From Combretum micranthum (Eukaryota > Streptophyta > Magnoliopsida > Myrtales > Combretaceae): a stretch of 64,000 bases of DNA. Below, one piece after another: positions 1 to 13,376 of the stretch. The stretch's first letter is position 1. Each line of letters opens with the position of its first letter. The notes beneath the pieces are model-generated. The model worked only from the letters and a program-made list of their open reading frames with translations, did no database searches and was not told the DNA's origin. A program made the position numbers and the translations under genes. The stretch is taken from NCBI GenBank assembly GCA_024138025.1, contig JAMXBD010002220.1, positions 124,001 to 188,000 on the forward strand, given 5' to 3'.

Positions 1-3000
1 ACCACTAAGGACTTCACTTTTTCATAAAAATTTGCATTTTACACTTTGCAAATATGTTTTCAAATAGGATTTACTCAAAAATCCGAATTTTTAGAAATCC
101 ACTTTTTGAATGATTCCTTTGGGAAAAACTTGTGTAATATCAAAATTTAAGGCTTTACTATATCCACTACCTAAGGACTTCATTTAATACATAAAACTTT
201 TATTTTGAACTTAGATAATGGGTGTTTTCATGGGCATCATCCAAAGTTACGAATTTTACAAAATTTTTGAAGAATGAAAACATTGTTTATCCTATTCTTG
301 GAAATCATTTGTTATCCTAGGATTATATTTTGATAAACTTCTCTTATCTTGACAAAACTTGGTCTTTATTACATATACTCCCTAGGACTTCCATTTTCCT
401 ATAAAAATTATCATTTTGGCATTTGGAAATGAGTGTTTAAATTGTGGCTATTTTCAAATCCGAATTTTGAGAAATTCATTTGAGCTTGTTTTCTTTGTAA
501 AACTCATTTAGTCTTTCAAAAATCATTTCCTAATCAAACCTATACCTTAAGGCTTCCATTTCTTTAATAAAAGTCTTGTTTTGAAGTTGAAAAATAGGTT
601 TTCAAAATTGGTCTTGGTTGGGATCCGAATTTACAAAATTTATTTTTGGACATATCTTTTGATAAAATCTATCTAAACTTATGAAAATCCATTCCTTACA
701 TATCCTATCTTAAGAGCCTTCCATATCTTGAATAAAAACTTCATTTTTGAGTTGGAAAACATGTTTTTAAAATATGCCTTGGCCAAAATCCGAAAATGAG
801 ATTTTTATTTTGAAAATAACTTTTGAAAATCACCTTTGATTCTTGTAAAAAGAAGTCTTGATAATATATATATTAAGCCTTCATTATTTCAAGTAAAAAC
901 TTCATTTTGACATTTGGAAAGTGGTTTTTAAATAGGGGTCTTGCCAAAATACGAATTTCACATTTTTGTTTAAGTTCAAAACCAAGATCTACACTTAATA
1001 TGAACATAAATCTAAAAGAAATCCATGGTAGTAAACTATAAACTCATAGATCTAAACTTTACTCATCAAAATCACTCATTTATGTTATCTATACCCTAAG
1101 CCCTTCATTTTAAATGAAAAATACACATTTTGAAGTTGAAAAATAACTTTTCTAAATATGGTTCATTTTTCATCCGAATTTTCAAAAATGATTTTTGTTG
1201 AAAATAAAATAGATCTTGAGTTTTCTAAAACTTTCCTACTATCATCATGCTACTACAAGTTGTTTATGAACATAAAACAAAAGTCTAATGCATTTTATGA
1301 ACTCAAAACACTAGATCTAGTTTACTACACTAGTTTTAAATGCATGAATCACTAAGATAGACATGTGATGATGAATCTGTGCATAAATCATAAGCAATAA
1401 CAAAAATAATAACTCAAATAACAAGATCTATGGCATAAACGAAAATCAAAGCTACAAAAAGTTAGATCTATAAAAATAACTACTTTAAACAAGAAAATAA
1501 TAATGATACAAGATTAATATAGAGAAGAGGAGTGTTTCATTTTGGCATCATCATCCTAGCTTTTAAGCTTATGGAATGTCATTTGATGCATGAAACTCTC
1601 ATTATACTTTACCTATATCACCTATGGAAGCTTTAAGAAGAAGTTTACTTAAAAATCTCAAGAAATATGGGTGGGAGCTAATAAAAGAATGGGGGCTTGG
1701 TTCTTGTAAGAACAAGAGCAAAAATGAAGAAGAAAAGAGAGGAAAAAGAGAGAGAAAAAGTTAAGGAATGAAAAAGGTAAAAGGATAAATGAAAGAGAGA
1801 GAGAAAATGAGTGTATTAAATGAATGAAAGAAGAAAAAAAAAAATAAACAAGGCAACCAGATGGAGCATGCTGCATGTGAATTAGAGAGAGAGGAGAGAG
1901 AGGGTTTGTTTGAAATTTGACTTAAAATTGAATTGTGTAATAAATGTATAATGTAGGTTCTTTAAGAAGGAGTAGAATATATTTATTTAGTCAAAATAGG
2001 AGTAATTAAAGGACAATGGCAGCCATAAAGAAGAAAATCTGCCATGAAGTGTGGACAAAGTGTAGAAAGATTGAAGTGAAAAGGAAGTGATATGTGTAAG
2101 GTGTACTTAAAAGAATGGGTTGTAAGAGTACTTTCTTAATAAAATAAAATAAAATTAGAAAATTTATTCCAAATATTTGTAGCAGATTTTTCATAATTAA
2201 AATTAAATAATTATTTGAATTATTTTAGTATTTTAACAAATATGTTACCGGTATGATCAAAATACGCGAATATGGGCTATAAATGATATTTTTATAACCC
2301 AAAAAATTAAAGAAATTTTATGAAAATAAAAATATTTTTAAAAATATTTCCCAATTATTAAATTAATTTATTTTATTTTTAATATCGGGTCTTAAACAGA
2401 ATCTGATCCATAAATGCCCGAACTAACTATATTTTAGAAAAACAAAATTTTCTAAAATATAAAAATAATTATCTAAAAATATAAGGCTTTATAAGAATAA
2501 TAATTGTGTAATGAAATAAAAGTGAATAGTGCAATAGACTAATTAATTACCGGCAGTAATGAAAATACGATAAAAGGTTATAATTGTAACTTTTATAACC
2601 CGAAAAATTATATAACTGATATATTTGAAAATCTTATGAAATTATGAGTCTAACGGTACTAATGGTATATTTTATATCTCGAGCCCCAGGACATACTTTT
2701 CGAAGTCTGTATCCGAACGAGTTCGAAATAGGTCAAAAATTTACCAATCTGATATTTTTAAACAAACTTATATTACTACGAGCTGTTCTACATATTTAAA
2801 CTACACCTCGGCCTCTAGGGTTAAGGGTGCTAGATTGCCGGACTTAAGTTATTGTATTCCAATTAAGGTTTCTGGGTGATTTTCCAGATTAGATCCTTGC
2901 CAATCTAGAAACAGATATTTTATGTTTATACAACATATTTAATTTGAGAAATTTATTTTAAATTTTATTTTTGTAAGTATTTAATATCTCTTAATGTTTT

Positions 3001-3318
3001 CGAAATTCTTGAATTGAGTTATATTTTCGAAAGTTCCATTATTTACTTTTTAATAATTTGTTTTTGGACTTTATACTACCCGATTTTATAAGTCGGAGTT
3101 ACGTATGGAATTTGTCGTACATAGTGGTTTTGGAACTGATGTATGTTGAGTTCTTACTTTGTTTTTAAGAATTCTTATTTTTCTCAAGATTCGAAAATTT
3201 CTAAATTTGCTCGTGTTTTTGAACTAGTTGAAGTTTGGTTTTAATTTGAAGTGATTTTTAGGGTTTATTTTCAAAGTTCATTTTGGAATTATTTATTGAA
3301 ATTTTTTCGGGGCTTATA
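1..3318 (-). mobile_element. Type A long LTR, minus strand, running off the left edge
   Basis: The whole stretch is the reverse complement, at clearly diverged but continuous similarity, of about 15848-18990. Landmarks include the TACCGG/AATGAAAATACG segment near 2550 and the block 2694-2940 that matches 16225-16490. Its 5' end is at 3318 on the minus strand, where the expected TGTAAGCCCC reads TATAAGCCCC. The rest of the LTR lies left of the window, so a solo LTR and a full element cannot be told apart. It interrupts a type C LTR, whose fragment begins at 3319. There is no credible coding frame. Confidence 0.8.
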
Positions 3319-3403
3319 GTAGATTTCTTCTAAAATCTTCTAGCTTTAGTTATTTTATCTTTGGTAGAACCATGTTGTTATAGAAATTATCGGGGGAATG
3401 CCC
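3319..3403 (+). repeat. 85-bp fragment of a type C LTR between two insertions
   Basis: This segment matches the downstream part of the type C LTRs at about 26098-26180 and 34313-34376, including the words AGATTTCTTC and AATCTTCTAGCTTT. It stops inside the conserved GGGGAATGCCCC hairpin, where the type B element begins. It is therefore a relic of an older type C LTR broken on the left by the type A LTR and on the right by the type B LTR. Confidence 0.8.
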
Positions 3404-4294
3404 TGTAACGCCCTAAAATAAGGCATTACAACCCGCCACGTGTCCTCTCTTAATAGGACACGCTAAGGCTATAATTTCCACAAACAACATGAATATCACC
3501 TTTATAACTCACAAGGTATGGAAGAAATCATATGGTCCTCATAAATAAATATTTTGATAAATATAAAATCTCCATAATCAGAAAACTAGACATTGTTGAC
3601 ATAACTGCAGGTCAACAAGTCAAACCATACCCTAAAAACAAATACCACATATAGAACTCCAGTACAATAAATCCAATCCAGTTCAGGTAAGGTTATGCAC
3701 AAACAACACGTATAATAAATGCAACTAAACTAAATGCATACAACAGTTTATTATCTATTTTAGTCCAGCAAAAAACACAGTTCAGAATCTAGTATACATA
3801 AATTCCGAACTCAGAGTGACTCAGGCTCTGCTATAAAAACATCAAACTGATTTGAAAATAAGTAATCATATATACATATATGGATGAGTTGGTACTCCCC
3901 AAACATCCCAATTCCTGAACACCTAAATTCTACCGGAATCATTTCTTAGCACGAGTCCACTCGGGACAACCTCACACTAAGATCATCAGGGTACCTCACC
4001 AGTATCACTGTCTGCCAGGTCTATACTGGTCAAAGCCAACCACAACCAGACAGACAATTATTAAGCCGAATATTTATTAAGTTCATTATGCAATTCTGTT
4101 CCTACATTCATTCACAAAAATTCTAATCTACAAGCACATACATCAAACAATGGATTGGTCGTACCTTTCTAAATCTCAGGAATATAAATCAAATCCTCTA
4201 AATTTGATACCAACAACACAAAATCAACCCAAACTCCACCAACTCCTATATCCACATCAACAATAGTTTCACAAACTCCAAATGCCCTGTTACA

Positions 4295-4318
4295 ATATAT
4301 ATATATATATATATATAT
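4295..4318. repeat. (AT)12 microsatellite
   Basis: A perfect AT dinucleotide run inside the type B LTR. Confidence 0.95.
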
Positions 4319-4850
4319 CAACAGACATGATCGTAGTATCTTAACAAACATGAATTCTCCACAAATCCTAACAGAAAAAAATCTTCGTTATCTCCACCGT
4401 CTATTCCTAACAAACTCCACAATTATCTTTAAGAATAATAAGGAACCGCACAAAATTCCACAATTTACCAATATTTTCACCAAAACCCTAATTCGCAATA
4501 CATTAAGAACATATAAGGATTGTTTAGATCGTATTTTGTTGGAATCTATAATAGAGGAGATTTACTTACTATTTTGAATCGCTAAAACCCATCTCGCATT
4601 CACCAATTCACTGATCTTACATGTGCTAGGGTTTTTCTCCAAAAACCTTCATATAAAAATTCAACCAAACCTTAAGAAACTTGTTAGATTTAAAGAATCC
4701 CAATGAAAAGATTAAGATTACTTACTTTGGATAAAAAAATATTCTCCCGATGTTTTTCCAAGCATATATCTCCAAGAACCCTCCAAAACTCTCTTTCACG
4801 AAGGAGAATGATATAAAGAAAAATCTATCGAAAATGATTTTCGCGTCTCG

Positions 4851-4858
4851 TATTTATA
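4851..4858 (-). promoter_or_regulatory. TATA box of the type B LTR
   Basis: TATAAATA on the minus strand, about 600 bp downstream of the LTR start at 5454 and just downstream of the GC-rich array. This is the usual position for the U3 promoter of a plant LTR. Confidence 0.6.
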
Positions 4859-4869
4859 GAAATTTGGTC

Positions 4870-5160
4870 ATACTTCGGCTCTACGCCGGCGGCGTACTTG
4901 TAGATCTTGCCGGCGTATACCATACGCTGGTAAATTCACACGAACATCGGCAACCTTCATCGGGGCTTTGAATCCCAGAATTTCAATTCTTCCTTCATAT
5001 GCCGGCAAATCCTTGTCCTACGCCGGCGGCTTTCATGCCGGTGTTGAGATAAAACCCTAGTGAATGCCGGCAGCATTCTTCCCAGCTTTAAGAGAAACGC
5101 TACTGTTCCCATCCTACACCGTCTCTACGCCGACGGCGTAGATTCTCCAAGAGGCGGCTT
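4870..5160 (-). promoter_or_regulatory. GCC-box-like motif array in the U3 of the type B LTR
   Basis: In AT-rich surroundings this 290-bp segment repeats words such as GCCGGCGGCG, TGCCGG and CGCCGACGGCG. Two perfect AGCCGCC words lie on the minus (sense) strand at 5025-5031 and 5153-5159. AGCCGCC is the known core bound by plant ERF factors. The array lies immediately upstream of the TATA box. A role as enhancer is inference. The same kind of array occurs in the unrelated LTR at 41054. Confidence 0.5.
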
Positions 5161-5454
5161 AAAGTCTAATTTTTCTTTGTCAAAAACTATTCTTCAAACA
5201 TCTCTGGATCATAGATAAAACCCTCAACTTAATACTAAGGTGGACCATAAAACCCTCTTATTTTTCAACATATGACAACTTTTGCCCTTTATCATAATTT
5301 ATTAAAGATTTACTGTTTTTATGGATTTATTGACCATCATTAATGTGATGGTTGATAATAATATCTCGTTTATTAGGGTTGACCACGGAACCTTTTTATT
5401 TTATAACAATGACACATTTGCCCTCCATTATAAAATATTTTTCTATATATTACA

Positions 5455-5467
5455 TTTCTCCCCTCCT
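5455..5467 (-). other. Polypurine tract of the type B element
   Basis: The minus strand reads AGGAGGGGAGAAA directly before the LTR start at 5454. This is the expected position of the plus-strand primer for reverse transcription. A GAGGACGAAAGTTTC-like word lies just upstream of it. Confidence 0.7.
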
Positions 5468-7472
5468 ATAAGAAACTTTCGTCCTCGAAAGTTACCTGAA
5501 TCACTATCTCCTTTTTATCCATGCATCCATTAGTTCTTTATCACTCCTTTCCTTCTTGTTTCTGATTCTTTACACCATATTAACCCATCTTCATGTTTAT
5601 ATTTACTAACTAGAATTTAATTCCATCAACGTCTCTTTAATTCTTAACTTTTACCACTCAATTTGGATTCACTTGCTCCGTTACTTCACAATATCTCTTG
5701 ACTATAACTTAAACTTATTAACAATATTCATCACGAAATCTTGCCTCGACCTCATTGTATTAAATCTTCAATTCAGTTTCATAGAGCGATGTTTAGAAAG
5801 CTAAAGATCTCATAACTAAGTTCCCAATTTAAATTCCAAAAGTCAAATCTTACCTTAACCTAGGCTCCAAATGTCACTGTGTTACTTGTACTTCCATTGA
5901 ATCAACTTAGTTTTTATTCTTATTGTTCCATATAAAAAAAATAATTCACATCAGTTGCATATCATTCATTTAATCTCAAAATACTCATTGACTAACCATA
6001 CTCTTCTAATATGTTTTCTCAATCTCCAAAATATTTTCTTATATCTTCCATCAATATATACATGAAGATTAAAATTGATAATGTCCTTAAGTAAACATTT
6101 AAAATCATCGAATGACTTCTAACTCTTCCTTTAACATCATTACTCCTAACGTTCTGATAATTCTTTGATATATAGATTACTAATGCACTTTATCTCCAGG
6201 GTTTCACCATACAAACCCATATATTGGCCCAATATTTAGTGATTGTTCTTCACTTAGGTTTGGTATCCTTATATACCTATTAAATCTACTCCTCAACAAA
6301 AGATCTTCTTTGATTATATACTTGTATCTTAGTTCATAAATCAATCATTACATCCTCTAAAACAACTGTAGATTGCACTATAGAAGACTCAATCCAACTC
6401 ATTAACATAATTAAACCATCATACTTTACCTCTAATTACCACCATTTCCATCGAAACTTCGTTAGGACATAGTCACTTTATAATACTTCAAAATAACAAT
6501 AAGAAAAAACTCAAATCACGAAATTTAAGATTTTTCAACTGTAACTCTAATGATCAAACCTTACATTACTCTGTTATTTCAAATGATCATAGCATCTACG
6601 TATTTGCTAATTAGTTTTATCACCCCTGTTAAACACCGTAGACAATCCACAACTTTTATTTATTCATCGGACTTTACCAATTGTCTTCCAAAACTTGTAT
6701 TGCTTTTTATATAACAATTTATATCTTCTTATAGATTTTCTTTAAGAATCATCCCAAAATTTATCATCATAGATTAATGTAGATGTCATCATCGTCCATC
6801 ATTCATAGATTTCTCATACCTTACAACTCACTAATATCACATTTCTTTCTTGCAACTACTGTTCCACATATACATTCATATCTATATAAAATTCAACTAT
6901 TCTCTTATTTAATGATTATTCCAATCCTTCTCATCTAGTCTTAAATATAATCTTTCTCACTTACTTTCATTCTTTAACATGACCTTTGTCACTTACTTTC
7001 ATGTGTCTACTAGGCTACAATATAATTGTCAACCGTTTATAAAGATTTTCTTTCTAACACCAATTTCTTCTAATCAACTTTAGTCATCTTTCTTTCACCT
7101 CTAACTTCTGTCTACATATCATCTTTAATACTGTCATCTTATCGTAGTAACAATCTTTATTTCTCTTCCATTTCACCAATCATTTCTTATAGTTCTGACC
7201 CTTCATTGTCATACTAATACTTATTATCTCAAACTTTACCATAAATTACTTTCAATACTGCTTCAACAACTATATTAGCATTTTCTTCATCCTTACACTT
7301 GCCAATAACTTTAAGCGGTTATTTATTTCTATACTTCCTTCAAACACCATATTTATTCCACTTCATTATATAAAAAGAAATGAAAGAAAAACCATAAATA
7401 TATATAATTATATTAATTTGGTTGTTACGCTCCCAATAAATTTCAATAAATGTTATTTATTGGTATATTTTA
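5468..7472 (-). other. Degenerate internal region of the minus-strand type B element
   Basis: About 2 kb of AT-rich sequence upstream (minus sense) of the type B polypurine tract. It should be the 3' end of pol and 3' noncoding DNA, but I see no reverse transcriptase, integrase or chromodomain motif and no frame of meaningful length. It ends where the type A LTR begins at 7473. I see nothing else in it. Confidence 0.5.
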
Positions 7473-10394
7473 TGTCACGCCCCGAGGGTACCCTAAACGT
7501 GGCAGTCCGCCGTACACAATATTAAAGCCTAAGAATGACCACCTCAGTCACGCGAAGGCTTCCATACTATGTACAAGGCGTCTAACACAGAAGGAGACAC
7601 ATCGGAGTGATACATTTTATATTGATACAGTTGAGTAACAATGTAAAGGAAATATAATCCACTATTATACAAATCACTATACTTCATATACGAATCACTA
7701 CACTTCAAAATACAAATCATTCAACTCCAATTACACTTCATCAAAAGATTCTACTACGTAAAACTATTACAAGGCAAATAATAAAACTAGCTGGTAACTT
7801 CAAACATTCGTGTTCTTTGCCGAAATCCCGGAGTCATTCCCGGCTCCAACCAATTCGGTCCCCACTTTGCACTCTTGAAATAACCTGCTCATTTAAACAA
7901 CTATTGGGGTATAAGCTACACTAGCTTAGTGAGAATTCCCTTAGTTCCGTACCATAACAAACAAGTTATAATCATCATATGCTATGCATGAACAAACACG
8001 TGAGCAAGCAATTATGCATGGGTATCCGGAACCCACACACAGAACGGATTTACGCCCTCCGTATCTTGGGTTAGGAATGGTATTGAGTCTACACGACCGC
8101 ATCTAGTCCCCAAGCCCTCGGCTCTTAGCACTCGACTCGGCTAGGCTCATCCAAGAATGCATCCACATGCGCCTTAGTACCCCTGAATGAGCTCTGGCAC
8201 CGGGTTCGTTATCCAAACGAGTCATCCACGGACCATACCGATCGACCTGCGTAGGAGTAGCATGCTACCAAATGCAATATGTCCAATGCGATGCATGACC
8301 AATTTAATTTTTGCTTAGGTCAAAATATTTATACATTCTTTAGAGTGACCAACCAATATCACACATATAACAGAAATAATATGAACGGTGCAGTTATCAA
8401 TCAAATCGTGGTTTCGATATGCTTTAGTATTCTTTGGCATACATTCATCACAGTCTCATCATATCTCCCATCCCCATTCATATCGATTTTTATCTTGTTC
8501 CTATAATTCTAATGCAACTAACTACAAGCACAATCAAGGTAACAAAACAAGGAGAAAAACTCACTCGGCCATTGGATCACCGGTCTTCTAGTAATATAAT
8601 ACCGGTGGTAGGGAATCGTCGATTCGGGATCTCCTAAAAAGGAAGAAATACTCTAATAAGTATTTCAACTCAAACTAATCTAAACGATCTTATACGAACT
8701 ATCAAATTCGTAATTCGTCCTAAGCGGGAATTCCAACTTAAAACGGCCATAACTTGGTCATTTTAACTCGGAATCTCGCAAATTATATATCAATTTCTAT
8801 CTACTTCGAAAGATCTATCTAATTCTAATATTATATTTTAGTTTTGAAAAAATTGAAACTTCGAAAAGGTCGGATCAGATCAGAGCAGCAACAATTTCAA
8901 TTTCCGAAAAATAGTTTTGTAAGAGTTTGTAATGTTCCTACTATATAAATTGGCTATACATGCAATATGAGTGATTTCCTAACATGAATGGCATGAATTG
9001 AGTTTCATGTATGCATGGTCTTGATGATTTTTGGTAAAAGAAAATTTTGGAACTCTTCATTTTGCAAGACTTCAACTATAACTACTTTTTGAAAAATCTA
9101 GTTTTCTAACTTTGATCATTTCCATTTGTTTTGGATTTGTTACTTAAGAAAATATAATTATTTTTGTCAAAATTGAGTCTTCATTATATATACTACTTAT
9201 GACCTTCATTTCTACATAAAAATTCCCATTTTACACTTTGTAAATATGTTTTCCAATATGATTTACTCAAAAATCCGAATTTTAGAAAATCCACTTTTTG
9301 AATGATTCATTTGGGGAAAACTTGTTTAAAGCATTAAAACTTAAGGCTTTACTATATCAATTACCTAAGGACTTCATTTAACACATAAAACTTGCAATTT
9401 GAGCTCAAATACTAAGTGATTACTTATGCATCATCTCAAATTACGAATTTGACAATTGATCACTAACTCAAAATTTTTCATTTTAATTCCATTACTTGTT
9501 TAACACCTTACTCATGCCTAAACTCATTTTAACTTGTAAAAATCATTGTTAATGATATCTATTACCTATATACTTCATTTTTCACATAAAACATGAGTTT
9601 TGGAGTTGATACATGGGTTCTAAAAATTGGTCTTGGTTGGGATCCGAATTTACAAAATTCATTTTTGGTTATATCTTTTGATAAAATCTATCTAAGCTCA
9701 TGAAAATCCATTCCTTACATATCATATCTTATGAGCCTTTCATTTCTTAAATAAAAACTTCATTTTTGAGTTGGAAAACATGTTTTTAAAATAGGCCTTG
9801 GCCAAAATCCGAAAATGAATTTTTATTTGAAAATAACTTTTGAAAATCACATTAGATTCTTGTAAAAAGAAGTCTTGATGATATTCATATATTAAGCCTT
9901 CATTTTCTTAAGAAAAATTACATTTTGACACTTGGAAAGTGGTTTTTAAATATTGGTCTTGCCAAAATACGAATTTCACAAATTTTGTTCAAGTTCAAAT
10001 CTAAGATCTACACATAATATGAACATACACCTAGATGAAACCCATGAAAACAAACTTTAAACTCATAGATCTAAACTTTGCTCATCAAAATTACTCATTT
10101 ATGTTATCTATACCCTAAGCCCTTCATTTTAAATGAAAAATACACATTTTGAAGTTGAAAAACCACTTTTCTAACTATGGTTCCATTTTCATCCGAATTT
10201 TAAAATTGATTTTTGTTGAAAACAAAATAGATCTTGGGTTTCCTACAACTTTCCTACCATCATCAAGCTATAGCAAGTTGTTCATGAACATAAACAAAAA
10301 TCTAATGCATCTATGAACTCAAAACTTTGGATCTATTTTTCTAAACTAGTTTTACATGCATGAATCACTAAGATAGACATGTAGATGCTAGATC
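7473..10394 (-). mobile_element. Type A long LTR, minus strand, 3' part (truncated)
   Basis: It starts TGTCACGCCCCG at 7473, the reverse of the LTR end at 20704-20714. It remains nearly identical, in reverse, to 17790-20714, with only scattered small differences in the stretches I compared (7473-7620, 8040-8280, 9230-9370). It stops at ATGCTAGATC (10394), where the type D LTR begins. The remaining 5' part, equivalent to 15848-17790, is not found on the far side of that LTR. Confidence 0.85.
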
Positions 10395-10988
10395 TGTAAA
10401 CCCCGGCTTTTCAAGTAGCCAAGATAACCTTAGAACCAGAAACCAAAACCCTAAACCGGAATAGCTCAAGTCTAGAGTGAGAATTGGGAACCCTAATTCT
10501 GGCTTTTCCTCGGTTTCCAATTAATAAACTTTTCTAAGAAAATTTAATTTTGATTATAGTTCTTGATTATATTTCAAACTAAGAAAATATCAGATTTTAA
10601 GAAAATTTCAATTCCGGGTCATCCTGAAACCCATTATAGAAAAACGTGCCGGAACTAGAATTTCAAAATTTACTTATGAGTACTCATTTGAACGAAATAA
10701 AATAAGGATTTCAAAAATATTTTCATAATTTTCCGGTTTATGAAAAATACAGTTATAGCCTTTTATTCGTATTTCATTACTACCGGAAATTAAATTGTCT
10801 TGTCAACTATTCCTCACTATTCATAAATACTACCTAGTCTACCTATTAGCACACCCTACAAATCTAACCCTTACCATCACTCAAATCAACTCCTTTCTTC
10901 CATAACTTTTGTCCCTTCAACTTTATTACAAATTATGACAAGTGATGCAAATCAAATCAAAGGCAAATCAAAATGGAACAAATCAAGT

Positions 10989-10989
<1 letters not shown>

Positions 10990-11028
<39 letters not shown>

Positions 11029-11074
11029 TTAAGCTTCCAAACCGGCGCCATTGCCCCCCCCCCCCCCCCCCCCC
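10990..11074. repeat. Two poly-C tracts (39 and 21 nt)
   Basis: C runs of 39 nt (10990-11028) and 21 nt (11054-11074) are separated by 25 bp, about 50 bp upstream of the TATA box of this LTR. The related LTR at 27403 has only short C-rich words at the same place. The length may be real or an assembly artefact. Confidence 0.9.
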
Positions 11075-11122
11075 ATGCTCCATTTGAAAATTTTTCACTT
11101 CTTTAACCTAAATTCCACTTCC

Positions 11123-11130
11123 TATATAAG
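11123..11130 (+). promoter_or_regulatory. TATA box of the type D LTR
   Basis: TATATAAG about 730 bp into the LTR, followed by a pyrimidine-rich leader (CTTTCCTCTCTCTC). Confidence 0.6.
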
Positions 11131-13131
11131 CTATCTTTCCTCTCTCTCTCCTCATTCTTTCACTTTCCAAATTTTACAAAGTGTAAAAGCTCCTTCCTCT
11201 CCATTTCCCTTCTTGGCCGAAACTTCCCAAGCCCCACACAACACACTTCATTCTTTTCTTTTATCTTCCATTCCACTTCAAGTAAGTAAAGTTCCACTCC
11301 TTCCACTCATAAAACTTTGTTATGGCTAAGTGATTTTTGGATATTTCAACTAAATGTCCCCATGATCTTTTAGTAGGGACAATGAGATATCAAAACAAGA
11401 ATCCCGAACCATTACAAAGTGGATCTAACTTTTAAAGAAGCTTTCATACCAAAAGCTTTATGTTCCTCCAACAAAAAGTGTTTTAAACAAAAGATCTTTT
11501 ATAAAAATATAGTTTTTATGTTTTCAAAACTCATTTAAGCATTTGATAAAGTAGATCCATCATTTATTACTCATGATCATGTAGGCATTTAAAGTTTCAT
11601 TATTATTTTGTTTATGTGCATTAATAGTCTTTAATACTTTTGTCTTTAGTAAATGACTTTCCTAGTATATAGATCTATAGATAGATGAGTCCATGAAGTC
11701 AAAAAGAAAAGTACTTTCAAGAAAAAGACTTATGAAAATTCGGATGACTTTGAAAACCTAGGTCAAAAACACTTTTACAACTTCTAAACATATATTTATA
11801 AGAGAAATGAAGCCTATGGGTAATAGATAATGTTTAGTAATATTTTTCATGAGTCTAAATGAGTTTTTACTAAAGAAAATGTTGGAAACAAGAAATGAAG
11901 TCCATAGAAGTTTTGAGCTAAAAGTCATGTAGACAAAATTCGTAATAATGGATGTAGGGTTAGAAAACACTATTTTTCCAACTTCAAAAATGATATTTTC
12001 TTAAAAAATGAAGTCCTTAGGATATAGGTATAATAAATACTTAAAGTTTTAAGTACAAAATATATTTTTCCTAAAGGAATCAACTTGAAAATGGACTTTT
12101 GTAAATTCGGATTTTTGGAAACCCCATAGTAAAAGACCCACTTAAAAGTTTATAAATGTGGATTTTATTAAAGAAATAAAGGCCTTAGGATATAACTAAT
12201 ATAAGGGTCAAAATTTCTTTAAACAAAGTAGAGTTTTTCTAAAGAAAATCCTTGTAATATGTAGGTGTGGTCAAGTGTAGGAAATTCACTTACTAAACAT
12301 TGGTATAAAATGGTTTCTAAGAAAAGTTTATTTTAAAATTCTTTAAATCTAAAAAGTTATAAGAACATAGACTCATTAAAGTTCACATCATGACATTCAT
12401 GATAGGGAAAATCATTACCATTGCATTTAGTATCATTTTATACTTAGGAATCTCAAATGCATTCATGAAAACCGCATTTTTGGAATTGATAAACCCGCTG
12501 TACAGATCTGATCCCTCAATTCCGAGGCTTAGATATTTTCAAAACTTGATTTAAACTTCATATTTAGAAAGCTCTTCCGAAGTAGATAGAAATCGGTATA
12601 AAATTTGCGAAATTCCGACTTAAAACGACCAAGTTATGGCCATTTTAAAACGGAACTTCGAAATGACGCGAATTCCGATTTACTAAGTTTTCTTAGAGTT
12701 TTAGTGTCTAAGTTGGTAGAATACTTATTAGGGTATTTCTTATATGAATAGGTGAACCCGTGGACGGTGACTATTTGCCTCCGGACTATTATTACTAGAA
12801 GAACGGTGTACCAATGGCGGAGTGAGTTTTTCTTCCCGATTCATTTATTGTATGTGCTTGTAAAGTAGTGCACTAGAATGTAGGTCAATGAATGGAATAT
12901 GAATGATGGGGATTAATGGGAAATTATATGATTGATGATGATGTGAGAACACAAATTAAGAATATCGAAACCGGGTGATAAACTTTGATTGTATAGTTAG
13001 CTATGATGGATTGTCTGATAAATTGATTGATCGCCTAAGTAAATTGGCTTAATCAACTACTTGGACTAATGCTAAATTGACATGTGCATATCACAAGGGG
13101 ATGGAGCATTAGCATTTGTAGGTTAGTGTTA

Positions 13132-13376
13132 GTCGTGAACCATAAACGACATCGAATAATCGTAGGTTAGTCGTGAACCATAAACGACATCGAATAATCG
13201 TAGGTTAGTCGTGAACCATAAACGACATCGAATAATCGTAGGTTAGTCGTGAACCATAAACGACATCGAATAATCGTAGGTTAGTCGTGAACCATAAACG
13301 ACATCGAATAATCGTAGGTTAGTCGTGAACCATAAACGACATCGAATAATCGTAGGTTAGCCGTGAACCATAAACG
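13132..13376. repeat. 38-bp tandem array, six full units plus a partial unit
   Basis: Units start at 13132, 13170, 13208, 13246, 13284, 13322 and 13360. Each begins GTCGTGAACCATAAACGAC, which is itself an inverted repeat (GTCGT...ACGAC), and carries CGAATAATCG. The units are essentially identical; the seventh reads GCCGTG and is broken off. The repeats are directly adjacent with no spacers, so this is not a CRISPR array. Confidence 0.95.

Larger units (their letters stand above)
3404..5454 (-). mobile_element. Type B LTR (3' LTR of a minus-strand gypsy element)
   Basis: The right-hand end of the LTR on its own strand is the TGTAACGCCC seen at 3404. It reads the same, in reverse, as the LTR end at 14700-14715, which is directly followed by a primer site, so this is an LTR terminus. 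The other end is the CA at 5453-5454, next to a purine tract on the minus strand. Length is 2051 bp with TG...CA ends. It carries an (AT)12 run, a TATA box and a GC-rich motif array upstream of that box. Compared with the plus-strand copy it lacks about 235 bp (14220-14455). Family assignment to Ty3/gypsy rests on the neighbouring purine tract and the AACTTTCGAGGACGAAAG-like word typical of plant gypsy 3' ends. Confidence 0.8.

Noticed and set aside
4870..5160. CpG island of a host gene promoter
   Set aside because: The GC-rich patch lies inside the U3 of a defined LTR and is made of repeated GCCGGC words. No host gene follows.
5468..7472. Host gene or pol remnant on either strand
   Set aside because: No frame of useful length and no recognisable motif; the many short frames have AT-rich composition only.
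11051..11329. Open frame starting with a run of prolines
   Set aside because: It is produced by a poly-C tract inside an LTR promoter and leader. It has no domain and its sister LTR has no such frame.
13132..13376. CRISPR array
   Set aside because: The 38-bp units are directly adjacent with no spacers, in a plant LTR, with no cas genes.
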